This document shows, one piece after another, positions 26,131 through 34,454 of a stretch of DNA of 64,000 nt (position 1 is the stretch's first letter; each line of letters begins with the position of its first letter). Below the pieces are notes generated by a model, which saw only the letters and a program-made list of their open reading frames with translations, did not search any database and was not told the DNA's origin. The DNA comes from RGIG3009 sp045630285 (GTDB taxonomy: Bacteria > Bacillota > Clostridia > Oscillospirales > Acutalibacteraceae). Location: NCBI GenBank assembly GCA_045630285.1, contig JAZQSX010000061.1, positions 124,001 to 188,000 of the forward strand, in the 5' to 3' direction. A program made the position numbers and the translations under genes.

Positions 26131-26205
26131 GGCCCGATGGTCAAGCGGTTAAGACACCGCCCTTTCACGGCGGTAACACGGGTTCGATTCCCGTTCGGGT
26201 CACCA
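26131..26205 (+). tRNA. tRNA-Glu(TTC)
   Basis: A 75-nt gene with encoded CCA, anticodon loop TTTCACG, anticodon TTC, and a T-arm GGTTCGATTCC. It lies 4 bp after tRNA-Met in the same transcript. Confidence 0.94.
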
Positions 26206-26240
26206 CCTTTTTGGTCGCTGCAGTAGCGGCGGGTGAATAT

Positions 26241-26317
26241 GGGCGTATAGCTCAGCTGGTTAGAGCGCCTGCTTCACACGCAGGAGGTCAGCGGTTCGAG
26301 TCCGTTTACGCCCACCA
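26241..26317 (+). tRNA. tRNA-Val(CAC)
   Basis: A 77-nt gene with encoded CCA, anticodon loop TTCACAC, anticodon CAC. It is the third tRNA of the cluster. Its 3' half from the anticodon loop onward plus the terminator recurs 2.3 kb downstream, marking it as the attachment site of an integrated element. The intact copy is the upstream one. Confidence 0.94.
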
Positions 26318-26355
26318 ACCCCCTTGAAACTGCGGTTTCAAGGGCTTTTTCTTTT
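26273..26355 (+). repeat. Direct repeat, attL-like, within tRNA-Val
   Basis: 83 bp identical to 28579-28661, covering the tRNA-Val anticodon loop to acceptor end plus terminator. This is the typical target of tyrosine-recombinase elements. Confidence 0.92.
26321..26355 (+). terminator. Terminator of the tRNA cluster
   Basis: A 10-bp stem (26321-26330 with 26335-26344) is followed by C-T5-C-T4, just after the tRNA-Val CCA. An identical copy lies at 28627-28661. Confidence 0.85.
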
Positions 26356-26364
26356 CTTGCGACA

Positions 26365-26380
26365 AAAAAGTGACCGCCTG
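26365..26380 (+). repeat. Inverted repeat, left copy
   Basis: A 16-bp sequence exactly complementary to 28479-28494. An imperfect inverted version also lies at 26403-26416, making a hairpin just upstream of the recombinase gene that contains its ribosome site. Confidence 0.85.
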
Positions 26381-26421
26381 ATTTTACATATCAATTTCAA
26401 TCAATCAGGAGGTCACAAAAA

Positions 26422-26913
26422 ATGAGTCGAATTACTATGCCAACAGCAAAAAGAAAATCAAACAGCCCATCGTTTTCTACTGCGTTTAAGGAGTTTATTA
26501 CTGACAGCGCGGCACGCGGATTATCCAGTAAAACGCTACGCACTTACGAGAATCATTTCCATTGTGTTTCGTTACATTTTGATACGGAAATACGGCTGTC
26601 AGAGTTGACCCGCTCCACGCTCAATGAAATGGTGGTATCTATGCGCGAAAGCGGGTTAGCAACGAATTCCATTTGCAGTTATACGCGTGTTGTGACAACG
26701 TTTCTGAATTGGTGTAATAGGCAACAGTATTGTCAGGTAACGATGCCAAAATACAAAGAGAAAGAAACGCTCAAAGAAACGTATACCGATGTGGAACCGG
26801 AACAACTGCTGAAACGCCCCGCCGACACGTGCCGCTTTTCCGTTTATCGCACGTGGGTAATTATAAACTTTCTGCTAAACGCAGGTTGCCGCGCCGCGAC
26901 CAACTGTAATTAA
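26422..26913 (+). pseudogene. Truncated tyrosine recombinase/integrase
   Basis: The 163 residues cover an N-terminal SAM-like core-binding domain and the very start of the catalytic domain (FLLNAGCRAAT, with the probable first catalytic Arg). A stop then follows. The remaining catalytic residues (His-x-x-Arg, Tyr) are missing, and no continuation is visible in other frames of the next 260 bp, so a deletion is likelier than a frameshift. An AGGAGG site 9 bp upstream of the ATG is intact. It is the presumed integrase of the element, now inactive. Confidence 0.85.
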
Positions 26914-27177
26914 ATTTCGCCGTTTTCGTTGCAATGTGATGCATTTGATTGCAACGCCTTGCATTTGTGACGAAATTACCGTAAAATTGTTTGTTTTCGA
27001 GCGTTTGCGCTCGTTTGCGAGGAAAAGGAATGTTTTGCAAGTTTTTCATTCAAAATGCTTGACAATATATATGTATATATAATATACTGAGGTCGCCCGA
27101 TATATAAAATTAAGTAACACTCCCGCTATTGTAGCGCACACTTTCAAAGAAGCAATAAGGGGTTAGGTGAAACAGAT
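26914..27177 (+). promoter_or_regulatory. Intergenic region with promoter of the SHOCT gene
   Basis: Non-coding. TTGACA (27059-27064) and TATACT (27083-27088) with an 18-bp spacer form a good promoter about 90 bp before the next gene. A GAGCG/CGCTC inverted repeat lies at 26999-27012. The first 100 bp show no recognisable feature and may be the scar of the recombinase deletion. Confidence 0.6.
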
Positions 27178-27846
27178 ATGAATTTAACTTTTAAAGCCGC
27201 ATGGGCGAAGGAATGGACTTTAACAAACGACAAAATCATTATAGGAAAAAAAGAAATATTGATTTCTTCAATCACCAACATGTCACATTCGCCAGTAAAA
27301 AGAGCTGGTTGGAATGGTAGTATTCAGCTTTGGCAGGGGGATTTTCATCATACTCTGCTTATATATCCTTCACGGCAAGAGGAAGATGGTGTAAAAGCTG
27401 CAAACTATATTGCAAAATGCATTTCCGAGCGGACGCTTAAAACGAAAAAAGAGTTCAAAAAGCGTTGCGCCATTTGTGGTAGGATTTTTTGCTATACCTT
27501 TGAGGATCTTGAAGAAAACAAAAGGAAAGCGTATCGAGGGCTTTTGTCAAGCGCCGCTAGTGTAGCAGGTAGTTTGTCAGGCAATTATGCAGCTGGTGCA
27601 ATAAATCATCAAACTGCGCAGAATACAGCCAGCGGAATAATAGATTATGATCAATGCCCGTCTTGTGGTTCAAGAAATTTAATAGATGTAACCGATGAGG
27701 ATATTTCCAAAATCAACGCACAACAAAATGGACAACCAACAATTTCTTCTGCTGATGAATTAAGGAAATTCAAAGAACTTCTTGATATGGGTGCGATCAC
27801 GCAAGAAGAATTTGACGCAAAGAAAAAACAATTACTTGGTTTGTAA
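27178..27846 (+). CDS. SHOCT-domain protein with zinc-ribbon cysteines
   Basis: This 222-residue protein has an N-terminal region of predicted beta strands (PH-like, about 1-80). A CAIC...C motif follows near residue 97, then a small Ala/Gly-rich segment (120-145) and a CPSC motif near 161. The C-terminal SHOCT helix-hairpin (KFKELLDMGAITQEEFDAKK) is clear. SHOCT domains are small oligomerisation or targeting modules often found in mobile-element and phage proteins. Function is unknown. It is AT-richer than the host genes, with its own promoter and terminator. Confidence 0.75.
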   Translation: MNLTFKAAWAKEWTLTNDKIIIGKKEILISSITNMSHSPVKRAGWNGSIQLWQGDFHHTLLIYPSRQEEDGVKAANYIAKCISERTLKTKKEFKKRCAICGRIFCYTFEDLEENKRKAYRGLLSSAASVAGSLSGNYAAGAINHQTAQNTASGIIDYDQCPSCGSRNLIDVTDEDISKINAQQNGQPTISSADELRKFKELLDMGAITQEEFDAKKKQLLGL

Positions 27847-27855
27847 TTATTAAGC

Positions 27856-27893
27856 AAAGGGAGAGCGGGGCGTGTGTCCCGCTCCTTTCTTTT
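27856..27893 (+). terminator. Terminator after the SHOCT gene
   Basis: A GAGCGGG/CCCGCTC stem followed by TTTCTTTT, about 10 bp past the stop. Confidence 0.7.
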
Positions 27894-27947
27894 GTTTCAA
27901 AAGGGTATACACTTACGCAAAACGATTCCATTGGGCACATTGATGAA

Positions 27948-28463
27948 GTGAAATTGATAAAAATGCATCTCCAAAATGCACTGCAAAGGGTACAAGCTAC
28001 AATGTTGGAAAAGGATGCGTTTGCAATTGTTATTGCAGACGATTTGAACGATAAAACTAAGAGCTTAAAACAAGCTGTCTATGAACTGACTATGGCAGGA
28101 GATTATGTCCAATATACTAATATAAAAAAGGGATTATATATTGATTTTTCAAATCAATGCCACGGTTTACAGATTGCCGACATTTGTGCTGGTGTGTTCA
28201 CAACAACACTTAAATACAATTGTGCACAAGATACAGAAAAGCATAAGTATTTGACGGGTTACGATTTGTTTATGACATATGCATATATGAAAACAAGACA
28301 CGGTTTCTTTCGCGCACCATACTATGATGTGTATAAATTTGGCGTTAAGGAAATCCCAACAGAAGCGGGTAAAGGCACAGCAGTATCAATATCACGAATA
28401 ATCGAAAATCAAATGGAGAGAGATTTGTGGCAGTTTATGTGTGACGATATAAAAAACGAATGA
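27948..28463 (+). pseudogene. DUF3800-like protein, N-terminally truncated
   Basis: The frame is open from GTG at 27948 (and upstream without a start) and gives about 171 residues. The segment CHGLQIADICAGVF and the downstream pattern fit the C-terminal half of DUF3800 proteins, a family with an RNase-H-like fold often found in defence and mobile regions. The usual N-terminal DESG-type motif is missing, and the open frame runs back into the terminator of the previous gene without a ribosome site. A 5' deletion is the simplest reading. Confidence 0.6.
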
Positions 28464-28478
28464 GCATTATGGTAAACA

Positions 28479-28494
28479 CAGGCGGTCACTTTTT
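28479..28494 (-). repeat. Inverted repeat, right copy
   Basis: The reverse complement of 26365-26380, perfect over 16 bp, 85 bp before the right tRNA-Val repeat. Confidence 0.85.
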
Positions 28495-28578
28495 AAGTTC
28501 ATAACCATTCGCAGTGATAGGGAGTGCCGAAAAGCGCTGATTTTGAGCGGTTCGGCGCGATGCAACAGAATAAGCTTA

Positions 28579-28661
28579 TTCACACGCAGGAGGTCAGCGG
28601 TTCGAGTCCGTTTACGCCCACCAACCCCCTTGAAACTGCGGTTTCAAGGGCTTTTTCTTTT
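28579..28661 (+). repeat. Direct repeat, attR-like, tRNA-Val 3' copy with terminator
   Basis: 83 bp identical to 26273-26355. It lacks the 5' half of the tRNA and so is not a functional tRNA gene. The 115 bp before it hold no gene. Confidence 0.92.
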
Positions 28662-28735
28662 TTGAAGTCTTGAATTTTGAAATGCAGAACCGTATAATGG
28701 GATTGTTAAAACTTTTTGGAACAGAGGGATGCAGG

Positions 28736-30232
28736 ATGTACGATTTGATCATTAAAAACGGCAAGATCATCGACGGAACCGGCAACCCGTTTTTTCAGGC
28801 GGATATTGCTGTTAAAAACGGAAAAATCGAACGAATCGGTACGGCTTTCGAGGAGTTGGCGGAGCAGGTGATCGATGCGACCGGCTTGACGGTTACCCCC
28901 GGTTTTATCGATTCTCACAGCCACTCGGATAATGCGCTGCTGATGCATCCGTCGTTGATCGAAAAGGCTGAGCAGGGGATTACCACCTCGATTGCAGGTC
29001 AGTGCGGCGGCTCGGCAGCGCCGACTGCCGAGATGTCAGCGGGAGAGCTTTTGGAGTCCCTAAAGGATAAAGAATTTGGCTCCAACACCGTTTTATTGAT
29101 CGGTCACGGCACGCTGCGCCGATTGGTTGTTGGTGTGGAGGATCGTGATCCCACTCCGGTGGAATTGCAAAAAATGAAGGATCTGCTGCGGGACGGGCTG
29201 GAGCACGGTGCGATAGGCTTATCGTACGGCCTGTACTATGCGCCGGGATGCTATGCCAAAATTTCGGAGCTTATTGAGCTTGCAAAAGTAGTTGCGGAGT
29301 ATAACGGGATCATTACGGCTCACATTCGTGATGAAGGCGATTTTTTGGTCGAATCGGTGGAAGAGTTCATCACGATCGTGCGTGAAGCTGGTTTGCGTGG
29401 CGTTCTTTCGCATCATAAGGCGGCGCGCAAACGGAATTGGGGAAAGATACAACAGACGCTTCGTATGATCGACGAAGCGAATCAAAGTGGTTTAGACATA
29501 TATTGTGATGTGTATCCGTACGTTGCGTCCAATACCTCGTTGTGCGCTATCCTGATTCCTCAACAGTATCGTGCGCAGAGTGATGATGATATTGCTAAGA
29601 TGCTGTCGGACGAGGCAATGCGTCGGCGGATATACGAGGAATCCTCGAGTAAGTTTGGCGAGGATCTGAGTTGGATCATGATCACCGGTTGCCGTGCGCT
29701 GCCGCATGTGCAAGGAAGGCGAATTTCCGAAATCGCCGAGGAGCAAGGAAAATCACATTATGATACCGCCTTCGATATTATTCGGGATAGTCACGTTTCC
29801 TGTTCCTCCTCGTCTTTCTCCATGTGTGAGGAGGACGTTGAAGCTGTGTTAGCACATCCCCGTGCGATGATCGGCACGGACTCCGGCGTGGCACGTAATA
29901 TGACGAGCTATCACCCCCGTTTGCGTGGTACGTTCCCGCGTGTGCTTGGGCGGTACGTGCGTGAGCGTGGTGTGACCTCGCTGCCCGAAATGATCCGCAA
30001 GATGACCTCGCTGCCGGCTATGGTGTACGGTTTGGCAACGAAGGGACGGTTAGCCGAGGGCTTTGATGCGGATATTTGCATTTTTGATGCGGATACGATT
30101 ATCGACCGTGCGGAATATACGGATTGTACTCGCCGTGCCGAGGGCTTGAATTATGTGTTAGTCGGCGGTAAAATTGTAGCTCAAAATGCCGTCTATACCG
30201 GTGAATGCCCGGGTCGCATGCTTCTAAAATGA
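28736..30232 (+). CDS. N-acyl-D-amino-acid deacylase (D-aminoacylase) family amidohydrolase
   Basis: The 498-residue protein belongs to the amidohydrolase superfamily, D-aminoacylase branch, which hydrolyses N-acyl-D-amino acids. Visible are the metal motif GFIDSHSHSD near residue 60, the GAIGLSYGL segment with GCYA after it, HIRDEGD, SHHKA and a GTDSG motif with the catalytic Asp. The C-terminal beta domain (GRLAEGFDADICIFD) is complete. The ATG at 28736 is chosen over an upstream ATG that lies close to the element border. It could process D-amino-acid peptides from cell walls. Confidence 0.88.
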   Translation: MYDLIIKNGKIIDGTGNPFFQADIAVKNGKIERIGTAFEELAEQVIDATGLTVTPGFIDSHSHSDNALLMHPSLIEKAEQGITTSIAGQCGGSAAPTAEMSAGELLESLKDKEFGSNTVLLIGHGTLRRLVVGVEDRDPTPVELQKMKDLLRDGLEHGAIGLSYGLYYAPGCYAKISELIELAKVVAEYNGIITAHIRDEGDFLVESVEEFITIVREAGLRGVLSHHKAARKRNWGKIQQTLRMIDEANQSGLDIYCDVYPYVASNTSLCAILIPQQYRAQSDDDIAKMLSDEAMRRRIYEESSSKFGEDLSWIMITGCRALPHVQGRRISEIAEEQGKSHYDTAFDIIRDSHVSCSSSSFSMCEEDVEAVLAHPRAMIGTDSGVARNMTSYHPRLRGTFPRVLGRYVRERGVTSLPEMIRKMTSLPAMVYGLATKGRLAEGFDADICIFDADTIIDRAEYTDCTRRAEGLNYVLVGGKIVAQNAVYTGECPGRMLLK

Positions 30233-30234
30233 GA

Positions 30235-30275
30235 AAAGAACCCCTTGGAATGCCTTCCAAGGGGTTCTTTTTGTC
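30235..30275. terminator. Bidirectional terminator
   Basis: A stem of about 15 bp with A-rich and T-rich flanks between convergent genes. Confidence 0.88.
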
Positions 30276-30276
30276 G

Positions 30277-32439
30277 TTAAGCGTTGAGTGTGTCGGCGGA
30301 GGGGAATGCCGCCAACAAACGGTCTTTGTGGTGCTCAGTGCTGATGTAATGCTTGTCGCCGAGGGGGAGTTGATGGTTGTGGATCGACAGGGGAGAGCCA
30401 AGCGTCTTTTCGCAGCGCAGATCGTCGATTGTCTCCGGAAGCTTCAGCACGCCTTCGCTGTTTACGTGCCAGTACACCACATACGTCCGCCCGTGACGAT
30501 CGAAGGTATAGGCTATGACGTTTTCGGGGGCGCTTATCGGGTAATAGCGTACCAACTCATACTGCCCGTTTTCGTCGACCAGCAGGGTATATTCGGCGTC
30601 GGGATCGCGCAGAGCGAGCAATTGCTCATCGGTGAGTAACTGCTGCTGTCGCACGTCCTCCCAACGACGCAGAACCTCGTAATTATCAGCACTTCGCGCG
30701 CCCGGTACGAAGGCAGAAAGTGCGGTGTAAAAGTGGGGGAGCTTCGAATGGATCGTTACAGGCGCTCCCCAAGCAGCTGCTTTTGAGGTTCCGTATTCAA
30801 ATAAGTGGGGCTGTGAATCATCAAACAATCCCCACCATCCGAAGTTGATGCGTGTAAAGTCATCTGCCATTCTTTCAGCTTCGGGTAATTGGTGGCGCAG
30901 AAGATTACCTTTTAAATACTGTGTCAGACACACGTCAAAAGCGTTGCCGCCGCTGAGCATATGCCAACTGAAATGTGCTTTGGCGGCACCTTCGCAAAAC
31001 AGAGGGGGTTGTTTTAGTTTGCGGTATACACGATATTGGGCGTAAGGAATATGGATTTCAAACGGCGCATTGGTGCCTTCGGAGCCATCGAAATACAAGA
31101 ATTCAAAACCAAGGTTGTATATGTCGGCAATTTTATTGGCGATCTCATCCTGAAGATCGGTGTCTTGATCCAGATATACACTGGTGGCGCTGAATTCACT
31201 GATGTCCAAAATGCCGCCAATCGTACCGACGTCGTGCGGGGCGATATCGGTGTCAAAATGCCCGCGTTTACATCCGGTGAAACGGTAAGGCGGTGTGGTG
31301 GTATAGCCAGTGTATTCAATCAATTCTCCGCCGAATTTCAACACGCGGCATTGAGGGTGCATCACGGTGCCGCACGGGTTTTGAGACACATAGATTTCCG
31401 TATCCGTTTTGGATACGGGTTTTTCCAAAGTGAAATAGCGTGTGAGATGTAACCGATGATCAGCAACGGGGGTAACATATCGGCTTTTTATACCGATATG
31501 GGTATGCAAAATATGTATCCCGGGTGTAATCCCTGCTTTATGTAACGCATCGAGAACGGTCTTCAGGTCCTCCCGCCCATTGGGATACGAATCGTTAAAT
31601 TCATAATCTCCGCAATGATCATAGCCTAATTCGTTTTTGCAAAAAGCGGAATAGAAGACGAGCATTTTTTTGAGGCCCATTCTATTGGCCAGATCGATGT
31701 GCATCTGAACGTTTTGAGGAGTAATGCTTCCTGTCCAATAAATGGATGTGTTTATATCTTTTTTGTTGCGTCGACTGGCGACACCACGCGGCAAATCATA
31801 ATCCTGTTCCACGGTATCAATACAATCCAACAGCTCTTCAGTTGAGGAGACGATCAGTGCTGCTGAACAGCCTTGCAATTGGAATTCGCGCAAGGCATCG
31901 GCAGTGAGAATACGGTACCCTTTGCGTTTTTGAGAATCGATTTTGGTGAACGGCCCTGTGCCGAGAAGATTTACGGCGACGGAGTCATCCCATACGACGT
32001 TCAGCCATTCACCGAAATGCTCTCGGTTTCGTACGGGTAATTGTAACAGGCGAAATTCAGCGACAGGAGGAGGCGACATTGCCAAACCGTCAAATGCTTC
32101 TTTGGGTACGATAAAGTCCACGAGGGTAAAGGCAAGATAGCTATCGGTTGTCGTTACCTCGACTATGGCTTCGAACAAGATCTGTTCAAAGCCGACGATT
32201 AAGCGGTTTCCATCAAGGCGGAGGCGATTTGCCTCAAATGTCGTGCGCTTGTTGGGATGTGCTAACTTGATCTCATTGTTATACGGGCGATCCTCTGTCA
32301 AAGCGAACAATGATGTTTCTTCGGTGTGATCCAAGCAATCCTCGCCGGTGGATTTCAAGCGGAGCTCCTTGACGATCGCATCTGTGCCTACAACTAAAGA
32401 AAATCGAGCATTTTCAAATACCAAATTTTGTGTGGACAT
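30277..32439 (-). CDS. Putative glycoside hydrolase-like protein
   Basis: This protein of about 720 residues has no signal peptide. It has an N-terminal beta-sandwich region (about 1-220) and a central region predicted as a TIM barrel. Acidic motifs include FLYFDGSEG near residue 440 and an INTSIYWTG strand. A C-terminal beta domain follows. The plan resembles clan GH-D-type or related cytoplasmic glycosidases, but I cannot place it in a numbered family. ATG at 32439 follows AGGAGG by 10 bp; ATG codons at 32445 and 32448 are closer to that site. Confidence 0.55.
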   Translation of the reverse strand: MSTQNLVFENARFSLVVGTDAIVKELRLKSTGEDCLDHTEETSLFALTEDRPYNNEIKLAHPNKRTTFEANRLRLDGNRLIVGFEQILFEAIVEVTTTDSYLAFTLVDFIVPKEAFDGLAMSPPPVAEFRLLQLPVRNREHFGEWLNVVWDDSVAVNLLGTGPFTKIDSQKRKGYRILTADALREFQLQGCSAALIVSSTEELLDCIDTVEQDYDLPRGVASRRNKKDINTSIYWTGSITPQNVQMHIDLANRMGLKKMLVFYSAFCKNELGYDHCGDYEFNDSYPNGREDLKTVLDALHKAGITPGIHILHTHIGIKSRYVTPVADHRLHLTRYFTLEKPVSKTDTEIYVSQNPCGTVMHPQCRVLKFGGELIEYTGYTTTPPYRFTGCKRGHFDTDIAPHDVGTIGGILDISEFSATSVYLDQDTDLQDEIANKIADIYNLGFEFLYFDGSEGTNAPFEIHIPYAQYRVYRKLKQPPLFCEGAAKAHFSWHMLSGGNAFDVCLTQYLKGNLLRHQLPEAERMADDFTRINFGWWGLFDDSQPHLFEYGTSKAAAWGAPVTIHSKLPHFYTALSAFVPGARSADNYEVLRRWEDVRQQQLLTDEQLLALRDPDAEYTLLVDENGQYELVRYYPISAPENVIAYTFDRHGRTYVVYWHVNSEGVLKLPETIDDLRCEKTLGSPLSIHNHQLPLGDKHYISTEHHKDRLLAAFPSADTLNA

Positions 32440-32535
32440 ATCCATCATCCCTCCTTGAATGCAGTGTAGCATAAGTGCTGTCGTGATTGCAACCGATTTT
32501 CTTTCAAAAAAAATATAAAATTTCTGTTTTTTCTC

Positions 32536-32564
32536 TTGACTTTTCAAAGGAAAACCACTATAAT
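32536..32564 (+). promoter_or_regulatory. Promoter of tRNA-Arg
   Basis: TTGACT (32536-32541) and TATAAT (32559-32564) with a 17-bp spacer, 23 bp before the tRNA. Confidence 0.85.
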
Positions 32565-32587
32565 TCTATACGTTGTCTAAACAACCT

Positions 32588-32664
32588 GCGCTCGTAGCTC
32601 AGCTGGATAGAGTGCTTGACTACGAATCAAGAGGTCAGGGGTTCGAGTCCCTTCGGGCGCGCCA
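32588..32664 (+). tRNA. tRNA-Arg(ACG)
   Basis: A 77-nt cloverleaf with encoded CCA. The anticodon loop is CTACGAA, anticodon ACG, read as inosine-CG for CGN codons. It is monocistronic, and its 3' end is duplicated 187 bp downstream. Confidence 0.95.
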
Positions 32665-32667
32665 AGT

Positions 32668-32701
32668 ATACGGACACCGCTTATGCGGTGTCCGTATTTT
32701 T
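32668..32701 (+). terminator. tRNA-Arg terminator
   Basis: A perfect 13-bp stem with a TTAT loop followed by T5, starting 4 nt after the CCA. Confidence 0.87.
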
Positions 32702-32854
32702 CATTTTGCCCGAAGGGACTCGAAAGGCCGTAAAGAAAACGTGCCGGGGGCACGTTTTTAGGCCGTAGCGTTTATGCGCCCTGACGGGCTGTACCGAAAC
32801 GAAAAGACGAGAAGCGACGACTATGCTGTACAAACACCTTCGGGCGCGCCAAGG

Positions 32855-32889
32855 ATACGGACACCGCTTATGCGGTGTCCGTATTTTTT
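32855..32889 (+). terminator. Distal copy of the tRNA-Arg terminator
   Basis: The same 13-bp stem and loop, T6, after the duplicated tRNA tail. Confidence 0.75.
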
Positions 32890-32902
32890 ATTTTATGAAT
32901 TT

Positions 32903-32936
32903 AAAAACGAAGCACCGATGTTTGTCGGTGCTTCGT
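32903..32936 (-). terminator. Terminator of the LTA-synthase-like gene
   Basis: A 12-bp stem (32907-32918 with 32925-32936) followed on the minus strand by T5, directly after the stop at 32940. Confidence 0.82.
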
Positions 32937-32939
32937 TGC

Positions 32940-34454
32940 TTATCGCTCACGGAAGAAATTGCGCATATAGTATTTGGAGTTTTTGGCGAGCTCGTGGTTC
33001 AACGTTTCCATGCCCATTTCTTCGGCAAGAGTGGGAGTGGAGGAGAAGAGGTTGGTTCCCAGTCCCAAGCGGTCACCCTCGATCGTACAGCCGAGTGCAG
33101 CAAGTGTGGTGGGAAACATATCCACAGTGGAGATTGCCCGATTTTTGGTGTTTTCGCTGCTGACAGCGGCATTGATAAAACAGTTGTACACGGTGCGGTC
33201 GTAGGAATCCTCCACGTTTCGCTCGAAATATTGCGCATCCATTGAAGGGTGATCGCCGCAAATGACAATCGTGGTGTTTTTGTAGAACTCCTGATCTTGG
33301 ATCCATGCAATAAACTGTGCGACTTGGCGTGATGCACAGGCATAGACGTTCTCGTATTGCTCATCGTAGCGTGATCTGCAGAGACTGCACGGATAGCCGC
33401 CGACGTGGTGTGTGTCAATGGTCATCATCGTAAAGGCAAACGGTTGAGAACCGCTTGCAAGCTCGGTGAGCTCCTGCTTGGCGTATTCGTACAGGTATTT
33501 ATCTTCCATACCCCACCAAACGTAATAATCGTCGGGAATGATGCCGTCCTTGCGGGCGGTAGTATGATCGTAGATCATATCGGTGCCGTGCTGTTCATAT
33601 AGTTCTCGCTGCCCGGCGAACGATGCGTCGGAGCCGATCATAAACGCTTGAGAATATCCGTTTTTGTGGAGAATATCGGACAGCGTGGTCAACCCCGGCA
33701 GGAAACGGCTTTTGGAGCTGCCGTAGTCGTTGTTGCCGACGTCAAACGGTGTTTTGAGAGGGACACCGGAACTTTGAGAAACCAGGGCGGCGATCGAGTT
33801 GGTACTGCCGCTGGTGGCGGTAAATCCACCGACACCGCTGTTATGAGAAAAATTGACGTTCTGCACGGCGAGATCGTACAGCTCGGGAATCACAAGATTC
33901 TCATTGGCACCGCCGAGTTCCTTTGCCAAAAAAGCGGTTTCCATGGATTCCATGTAGATATAGATCAGATTACGCTTTTCTTCGGGAAAAGTGATAATAT
34001 CCTCGGTCGGTTCTACGTATTTCTCCTCAAATAGGGTGGAATACTCGGTGTTTGCGATCAAAAAGCGAACAAAACCCGAATACGTGGCGGCGTTGACCAG
34101 GAAAACCAGTGAAAGTACGGCGGAAACGATCACCGAAACATAGTTTTTTCGGAAGGGATATACCGTGATTTTCCACTTTTTACTACGGAGAACCACGTGT
34201 CGGTCAGAGCGAGCAAAAATAAGCGTGACAAGCAATGCGGTAAATAAGATGCATGGCAATAAACCGCTAAGTAGGTAACTGATAAGCAGATCGGTTTCCA
34301 AACCGCCGAGAGAAGCAAACAGCGTGCTGATAATGGCGTCGAATCCGATGTCACCGTATGTGGTGATATACCAATTGGCAGAGAAATAGCACAGAGAGCC
34401 GATAAACAGCAATAGTGCACTGCCGCCGACGGCAAAAGTTTTACGGAGTTTCAT
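32940..34454 (-). CDS. LTA synthase family protein (alkaline-phosphatase-fold phosphoglycerol transferase)
   Basis: The 504-residue protein has about four membrane helices in the first 150 residues and a large extracellular sulfatase-fold domain. The active region ESMETAF near residue 168, the catalytic-type Thr in GGFTATSGS near 210, and the metal motif ICGDHPSMD near 395 are visible. These enzymes polymerise or attach glycerol phosphate on the cell surface. It overlaps the upstream small membrane protein gene by 14 bp, implying joint function. Confidence 0.87.
   Translation of the reverse strand: MKLRKTFAVGGSALLLFIGSLCYFSANWYITTYGDIGFDAIISTLFASLGGLETDLLISYLLSGLLPCILFTALLVTLIFARSDRHVVLRSKKWKITVYPFRKNYVSVIVSAVLSLVFLVNAATYSGFVRFLIANTEYSTLFEEKYVEPTEDIITFPEEKRNLIYIYMESMETAFLAKELGGANENLVIPELYDLAVQNVNFSHNSGVGGFTATSGSTNSIAALVSQSSGVPLKTPFDVGNNDYGSSKSRFLPGLTTLSDILHKNGYSQAFMIGSDASFAGQRELYEQHGTDMIYDHTTARKDGIIPDDYYVWWGMEDKYLYEYAKQELTELASGSQPFAFTMMTIDTHHVGGYPCSLCRSRYDEQYENVYACASRQVAQFIAWIQDQEFYKNTTIVICGDHPSMDAQYFERNVEDSYDRTVYNCFINAAVSSENTKNRAISTVDMFPTTLAALGCTIEGDRLGLGTNLFSSTPTLAEEMGMETLNHELAKNSKYYMRNFFRER

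Larger units (their letters stand above)
26273..28661 (+). mobile_element. Decayed integrative element at tRNA-Val
   Basis: A 2.3-kb AT-richer segment is bounded by 83-bp direct repeats of the tRNA-Val 3' end. It contains a truncated tyrosine recombinase, a SHOCT-domain gene and the 3' part of a DUF3800-type gene. A perfect 16-bp inverted repeat lies just inside the ends (26365-26380 and 28479-28494). No replication, conjugation or packaging genes are left, so it is a remnant or a non-autonomous satellite. Confidence 0.85.
32642..32894 (+). repeat. tRNA-Arg-linked element: duplicated tRNA 3' end and terminator around a conserved core
   Basis: The last 15 nt of tRNA-Arg plus its terminator (32650-32707) recur at 32837-32894 with two or three changes. 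Between them, directly after the first terminator, is a 17-nt perfect inverted copy of the tRNA T-arm/acceptor (32708-32724 against 32642-32658). A core (32725-32836) with a 10-bp hairpin at 32736-32758 follows. The core shares blocks GAAAACGTGCCGG, ACGTTTTTAGGCCGT and GGCTGTACCGAAAC with the element after tRNA-Ser. No gene is present. Confidence 0.87.

Noticed and set aside
26318..28735. Retron or toxin-antitoxin system inside the tRNA-Val element
   Set aside because: No reverse transcriptase or recognisable toxin/antitoxin pair is present; the frames are an integrase fragment, a SHOCT protein and a DUF3800-like fragment.
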